Source of the DNA: Verrucomicrobiota bacterium JB022
GTDB taxonomy: Bacteria; Verrucomicrobiota; Verrucomicrobiia; Opitutales; Oceanipulchritudinaceae
Direction of reading: 5' to 3'
DNA length: 64,000 nt
Assembly: GCA_030673845.1 (NCBI GenBank)
Contig: JAUTCQ010000017.1
Location: 310,001 to 374,000, forward strand
Below the pieces are notes generated by a model. That model made no database searches and was not told the DNA's origin. It saw nothing but the letters and a program-made list of their open reading frames with translations. This document shows, piece by piece, positions 63,041-64,000 of the stretch. The position numbers and the translations under genes were made by a program. Numbering within the stretch: position 1 is the stretch's first letter; each line of letters opens with the position of its first letter.

Positions 63041-64000
63041 CGCGCTGATCAGCACGGTGCAGCAGGCCCTGAGCGTTTCGGAGCTGACTGAAAAGATCCG
63101 CGAGACCCTGGAGACCGGCTTTGGCGAGATCTGGGTGCGCGGCGAGGTCAGCAACCTGCGCAACCAGAGCAGCGGGCACGTCTATTTTTCGCTGAAAGAT
63201 GCCGGCGCGCAGATCAGTGCGGTGGCCTTTCGCCAAGTCGCTGCGCGGTTGCCCTTCCAGCTCAAGGACGGGCAGCAGGTGGTGGCATTCGGTCGTCTCT
63301 CGGTCTTCCCTCCCCGGGGCGGCTACCAGCTCGTGGTGCAACTCGTCGTCGAGGAAGGCCTGGGGCGTCTGCAGGCCAAGTTCGAGGCGCTCAAGCGCAA
63401 GCTCGCCGATGAAGGCCTGTTCGACCCTGAGCGCAAGCAGCCGATCCCACCGCTGCCGCGCACCGTGGGCTTTGTCACCTCTCCCACCGGTGCAGCCCTG
63501 CGCGACTTTGTCAGCATTCTGCAGCGCCGAGGCTGGGCAGGCACGCTGCGGGTCTTCCCCGCTCGGGTGCAAGGGCAGGGGGCAGCCGAGGAAATCGCCC
63601 GTCAGATCCACCGGGCCGATCAAGGAAGCTTGTGCGACCTGTTGGTGATCGGACGGGGTGGGGGCAGCCTTGAAGACCTCTGGCCCTTTAACGAAGAGAT
63701 CGTGGTGCGCGCGGTGGCGGAGTGCTCGCTGCCGGTCATCTCTGCGGTCGGCCACGAGATCGACTATGCCTTGAGCGACTTCGCGGCTGACCGCCGTGCG
63801 GAGACGCCTTCCGCTGCCGCCGAGCTGATCAGCAGCGCCTTCCTGGAGCAGCGCGAGCGGATGCTGGCGCTCGCTGAGCGCCTCGACCAGACGGTCGACC
63901 TCGGGCTGGAGCGCCGGAGCGTGCGCTTCGAGCGTCTGCGCCACCGCTGGCAGCAACAGGCTCCACGCCACCGGCTGGAGCAGGGCTGGCTGCGCCTCGA
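63033..64000 (+). CDS. xseA: exodeoxyribonuclease VII large subunit (partial)
   Basis: The frame starts at ATG 63033 inside the previous gene and runs off the right edge after about 322 residues. The N-terminal OB fold is visible (GEIWVRGEVSNLRNQSSGHV, then YFSLKDAGAQISAVAF). The catalytic region includes RTVGFVTSPTGAALRDFVS, DLLVIGRGGGSLEDLWPFNE, AVGHEIDYALSDFAADRRAE and TPSAAAEL, all hallmarks of XseA. The helical C-terminus begins at the edge. With XseB it degrades single-stranded DNA; xseB may lie beyond the window. Confidence 0.96.
   Translation, partial: MRDALISTVQQALSVSELTEKIRETLETGFGEIWVRGEVSNLRNQSSGHVYFSLKDAGAQISAVAFRQVAARLPFQLKDGQQVVAFGRLSVFPPRGGYQLVVQLVVEEGLGRLQAKFEALKRKLADEGLFDPERKQPIPPLPRTVGFVTSPTGAALRDFVSILQRRGWAGTLRVFPARVQGQGAAEEIARQIHRADQGSLCDLLVIGRGGGSLEDLWPFNEEIVVRAVAECSLPVISAVGHEIDYALSDFAADRRAETPSAAAELISSAFLEQRERMLALAERLDQTVDLGLERRSVRFERLRHRWQQQAPRHRLEQGWLRL

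Overview
The window looks like a chromosomal segment of a GC-rich, Gram-negative member of the Verrucomicrobiota, most likely class Opitutae. The pointers are four PEP-CTERM sorting-tail proteins, an outer-membrane porin-like protein, an MCE (MlaD-type) lipid transport protein, a pyrophosphate-type phosphofructokinase, intergenic palindromic repeats of the kind common in that phylum, and very few recognisable Shine-Dalgarno sequences ahead of otherwise convincing start codons. The taxonomic call is an inference from gene style; no rRNA is present.

Layout. 1-6.8 kb: MCE protein (cut by the window start), secreted esterase, tRNA-Leu(UAA), a 904-residue phosphodiesterase-TPR-sulfotransferase fusion, a PEP-CTERM protein, a GNAT-like protein and purE. 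7-11.5 kb: cysS and leuS, separated by a nested palindromic repeat. 11.6-13.5 kb: small membrane proteins and a hexapeptide acyltransferase. 13.5-20.4 kb: arginine cluster argC-argJ-argB-argD-argF-argG on the minus strand, interrupted by a palindromic repeat between argF and argG. 20.5-22.3 kb: rplM-rpsI and a porin-like protein. 22.6-27.5 kb: Dabb protein, an M19 dipeptidase and gamma-glutamyltransferase pair, and a divergent sodium:alanine/glycine symporter, which together could recover amino acids from gamma-glutamyl peptides. 27.7-34 kb: two overlapping secreted beta-helix proteins (the second GH110-like) facing three tandem paralogous PEP-CTERM genes. 34.2-38 kb: ABC-F ATPase, a truncated DUF1801 gene, a nucleotidyltransferase two-gene module, and a lipoprotein. 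38.2-41.1 kb: gpmI and PPi-phosphofructokinase in a translationally coupled glycolytic pair, followed by clustered hairpins. 41.4-42 kb: RHH/PIN toxin-antitoxin pair. 42-45.3 kb: Spy/CpxP-like protein, UbiA-like membrane protein, DUF2834 protein, methyltransferase and sufE. 45.2-49.2 kb: surface polysaccharide genes (ligase/polymerase, flippase, divergent glycosyltransferase). 49.1-53 kb: two TonB-C-like lipoproteins, a cupin, rpiB, two small exported paralogues and hemB. 53-57.8 kb: NDH-2 and the conserved tyrA-aroA-cmk block. 57.9-64 kb: SUMF1-like membrane protein plus a 39-residue membrane peptide, a flavin reductase with an in-frame TAG, a PIN-TRAM protein, a type IV pilin-like protein, a VTT-domain protein and xseA (cut by the window end).

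Most of the window is core metabolism. The least explained parts are the compound palindromes, the PEP-CTERM gene triplet whose 3' ends are nearly the same at DNA level, the GH110 reading frame that runs through a terminator into its neighbour, the phosphodiesterase-sulfotransferase fusion, and the interrupted flavin reductase. I found no CRISPR array, prophage, intact insertion sequence or clear new defence island.
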